This document shows, one piece after another, positions 7,253-8,758 of a stretch of 8,758 nucleotides of DNA (within the stretch, counting starts at the first letter, position 1; every line of letters starts with the position of its first letter). This DNA comes from Bacteriovoracaceae bacterium UBA2394 (GTDB lineage: Bacteria > Bdellovibrionota > UBA2394): assembly GCA_002343335.1 (NCBI GenBank), contig DDSI01000032.1, positions 1 to 8,758 of the forward strand, written 5' to 3'. A program made the translations under genes and the position numbers. The notes below the pieces were generated by a model, which was not told where the DNA came from, did no database searches, and worked only from the letters and a program-made list of their open reading frames with translations.

Positions 7253-7753
7253 TTACGGACAACCGCCTTCACTGTAGAGGTAGAAGAGCTTTACCAAATC
7301 CGCTTCTGTCACAATTCCCAGTACTCTGTTGCGTTCGTCTACGACGGGAAGACATCCGCATTTATTGGAAAACATTTTATAGGCAGCCTCTTGAACCGTG
7401 GCTTCAGGATGAATCGACACAACTTCCTTTTTCATGATGGTGTTTACAGGAATTCCCTTTTCTGACGTGAAATCAGAATTTCCTGTCTGCGGGCCCACCA
7501 ACCTATTCACTGCTTCATCCATAATATCTCGATGCGAAAGAATCCCCTTAAGAACATTTTCTGAATCGACGACAGGGAGATGTCGGTATTGGCGCCATGG
7601 AAGTTTGGGATCGTAAAAATTGAGGACGTCCGTTTCCCGGATACAAAGGGGATTGGAGATCATCACATCGCCAATTTTCCAGTCTTTGTCACTGGAGGGC
7701 CCATAAAAATCAGTCGTGAAGTCTTCGCCGGATTCAAATGTCTTTGAACTCAT
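7253..7753 (-). CDS. Stand-alone protein with two CBS domains
   Basis: A 166-residue protein made almost wholly of a CBS pair (Bateman module). CBS1 runs from about residue 26 to 90 (IGDVMISNPLCI, then RHLPVVDSENVLKGILSHRDIM). CBS2 runs from about 100 to 160 (VNTIMKKEVVSIHPEATVQEA, then CGCLPVVDERNRVLGIVTEADLVKL). Both keep the hydrophobic LPVVD strand and the G-I-(L/V)-(S/T)-x-x-D loop end that in CBS proteins contacts adenosine nucleotides such as AMP, ATP or SAM; the ligand here is unknown. The first 25 residues are polar and give no domain; the last five are GGCP-like and carry a Cys. There is no signal peptide or membrane segment, so it is cytoplasmic. The start ATG follows GGAAGGA by 7 bases. 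It lies upstream of the chemoreceptor on the same strand, but the 184-base gap suggests separate control. Confidence 0.9.
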   Translation of the reverse strand: MSSKTFESGEDFTTDFYGPSSDKDWKIGDVMISNPLCIRETDVLNFYDPKLPWRQYRHLPVVDSENVLKGILSHRDIMDEAVNRLVGPQTGNSDFTSEKGIPVNTIMKKEVVSIHPEATVQEAAYKMFSNKCGCLPVVDERNRVLGIVTEADLVKLFYLYSEGGCP

Positions 7754-7760
7754 AGATACT

Positions 7761-7767
7761 TCCTTCC
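7761..7767 (-). promoter_or_regulatory. Ribosome binding site of the CBS gene
   Basis: GGAAGGA on the minus strand lies 7 bases before the ATG at 7753 and supports that start. Confidence 0.65.
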
Positions 7768-7817
7768 AGTTAAATTTAGCCGAAACGAATCAAAGAAAAC
7801 CTGCCCTCTGGTACTGT

Positions 7818-7830
7818 GCGAGTCGCTCGC
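7818..7830. repeat. Short perfect inverted repeat beside the sigma-54 promoter
   Basis: GCGAG-TCG-CTCGC is a perfect 5-base stem with a 3-base loop, ending 4 bases before the -24 region of the predicted promoter, in the divergent gap between the CBS gene and the membrane-protein gene. It could be a small binding site, but a stem this short can arise by chance. Confidence 0.3.
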
Positions 7831-7834
7831 GGAA

Positions 7835-7851
7835 TTGGCACCAATATTGCA
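7835..7851 (+). promoter_or_regulatory. Sigma-54 (RpoN) promoter, -24/-12 elements
   Basis: TTGGCAC, five bases, TTGCA matches the RpoN consensus YTGGCAC-N5-TTGCW. The invariant GG (7837-7838) and GC (7849-7850) are 10 bases apart, as required. Transcription would start near 7862 and leave a leader of about 26 bases before the ATG at 7888. I looked for other TGGCAC copies on both strands of the window; none has TTGC at the right distance. Sigma-54 needs an AAA+ activator bound upstream; that site would fall in or before the CBS gene and is not recognised. Confidence 0.72.
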
Positions 7852-7887
7852 AGGATAAGGAGTTGAGTTGCTAAGGTTTGGTGGACT

Positions 7888-8758
7888 ATGCCCGATTTCT
7901 CACAAAAGTATTCCAGCCTGCGCTCTGAACTCGAGTCCGAAAGTCGTAATGCTCTCTCCGTCACCCGGCAGGGTCTCGAGGCTTCCAAGCAAAAGGAGCG
8001 CTGGGGCGCCTTTCGAGACTATTTTAATGTGCATAAACAGAAAATTCTAGCGCCGCTTCAAACGCTCTGGATCGATGCTATCGTTGTAAGTGCCGTTGCA
8101 ATATTTCTAGGTATGTTCGTCCATGGTTCTGGAGCGGTCTTAAGTGCCGTCCTAAAATGGAACAATGCGTCCCCTTCGATCGACTCTAAGCACAACGTCA
8201 AGCAGTACCAAAATGTCAGAGACCTCACTGAATACTTAAAAATGCGACTCACTTCCGATGACTGGCGACTTCAAAAGGACCCGGAGAAGCAAAGGATTTT
8301 GACGAATCTCAGAACTGCTGTTGAAAGTCAGCAAGCGAACCCGGATGTGCATCCAAGCCGGTCCTATCAACTCGATGCGGGGATGACTTCCATTAATGAG
8401 AGCCGACTACAAAGAGATTATGAGCAGTTTCGTGATGCTGCCGCTGCGCGCGGTTATGATCTTAGCTTTAAAGTCGGTCTTCTGCTGTCGGCCTCCCCCG
8501 CAGCTGTTTTCGCACTTCTTTCGCTTTATCAACTGAGCAAACTTAGAAAACTAACAGCTCACGAAAAGAGAATTCTTAGAAGCTACCTTAGCGCTTGGGA
8601 GCGGGTGGGTGTTCAGCTTCCCAACTCAGCAAAGGCACAGACCCAGTTATTGGAAGCGCTCTTGAATACGCAACTCTCGGCTGAGCTCCGTGAAATTCGA
8701 TTTCTATCCAAAAAGGAGCGGCGGGAAATTGTGCAGCTCCTGATGAGCGCCTTAAAGG
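7888..8758 (+). CDS. Two-helix membrane protein of unknown function, C-terminus cut by the window edge
   Basis: The frame is open for 290 codons from ATG 7888 to the right edge. I do not recognise the family. There is no cleavable signal peptide: the first 58 residues are polar and charged, with a likely helix (YSSLRSELESESRNALSV). The first hydrophobic segment is at about 59-80 (LWIDAIVVSAVAIFLGMF) and the second at about 196-215 (VGLLLSASPAAVFALLSLYQL). The 115 residues between them are hydrophilic, so the protein probably has both ends in the cytoplasm and a loop outside, or the reverse. After TM2 comes a basic, helical tail (KLRKLTAHEKRIL, LSKKERREIVQLL). The start is preceded by GGTGGA only 3 bases away and by AAGG at 7873, a modest ribosome site. 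A GTG at 7881 is in another frame. The gene is divergent from the CBS gene and lies under the predicted sigma-54 promoter. Confidence 0.85.
   Translation, partial: MPDFSQKYSSLRSELESESRNALSVTRQGLEASKQKERWGAFRDYFNVHKQKILAPLQTLWIDAIVVSAVAIFLGMFVHGSGAVLSAVLKWNNASPSIDSKHNVKQYQNVRDLTEYLKMRLTSDDWRLQKDPEKQRILTNLRTAVESQQANPDVHPSRSYQLDAGMTSINESRLQRDYEQFRDAAAARGYDLSFKVGLLLSASPAAVFALLSLYQLSKLRKLTAHEKRILRSYLSAWERVGVQLPNSAKAQTQLLEALLNTQLSAELREIRFLSKKERREIVQLLMSALK

Noticed and set aside
7881..7887. GTG at 7881 as start of the right-hand gene
   Set aside because: It is in a different frame from the long open frame, which begins at ATG 7888.
364..8252. Other open frames of 60-130 codons on both strands
   Set aside because: All but two lie wholly or mostly within, and in another frame from, the six long genes. 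The two exceptions both cross the 7754-7887 gap between the CBS and membrane-protein genes: the minus-strand frame at 7776-7988 and a plus-strand frame at 7868-8050 that starts in the gap. None of these frames shows a recognisable domain or a supported start.

Overview
The window is an ordinary stretch of bacterial chromosome with mid-range base composition, dense coding and short gaps. It holds five genes on the minus strand, read right to left, and one divergent gene on the plus strand that runs off the right edge. The left edge cuts the last minus-strand gene. The gene mix is a chemoreceptor with the tip motif FQTKLLSFNASVEAAR, a large protein of repeated cyclic-nucleotide-binding-like folds, a CBS pair, an exported Ntn hydrolase and an exported ankyrin protein. 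Together with a sigma-54 promoter, this suggests a motile Gram-negative bacterium of the Bdellovibrionota or former deltaproteobacterial kind. That placement is inference from style; there is no rRNA or other marker gene here.

Layout, in minus-strand transcription order: a two-CBS-domain protein (7753-7253); a 184-base gap with a cluster of TTGTAA/TTACAA half-sites; a membrane chemoreceptor with an extracytoplasmic dCache-like sensor and no visible HAMP (7068-5047); a 29-base gap with an extended -10 promoter box; a 736-residue protein with a helical-repeat N-terminus and four CNB-like folds (5017-2807); an exported choloylglycine-hydrolase/penicillin-acylase-family enzyme whose nucleophile Cys would become residue 1 after signal cleavage (2745-1702); and an exported ankyrin-repeat protein (1595 to beyond the left edge). 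The last four genes are co-oriented with gaps of 29, 61 and 106 bases, so they may form one transcription unit, although the promoter box ahead of the CNB gene points to at least one internal start.

On the plus strand, a membrane protein of unknown function starts at 7888. A sequence matching the sigma-54 consensus at both the -24 and -12 elements lies 36 bases upstream of it. 

Functionally, the minus-strand group looks like environmental sensing (CBS, chemoreceptor, CNB scaffold) next to two envelope proteins. No single pathway joining them can be read from the sequence. The points most worth checking are the sigma-54 promoter, the CNB domains that keep FGE but lack the ligand-binding Arg, the possibly leaderless GTG start, and the ribosome-binding site created at the junction of a 12-base tandem repeat. 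I found no mobile element, CRISPR array, tRNA or rRNA.
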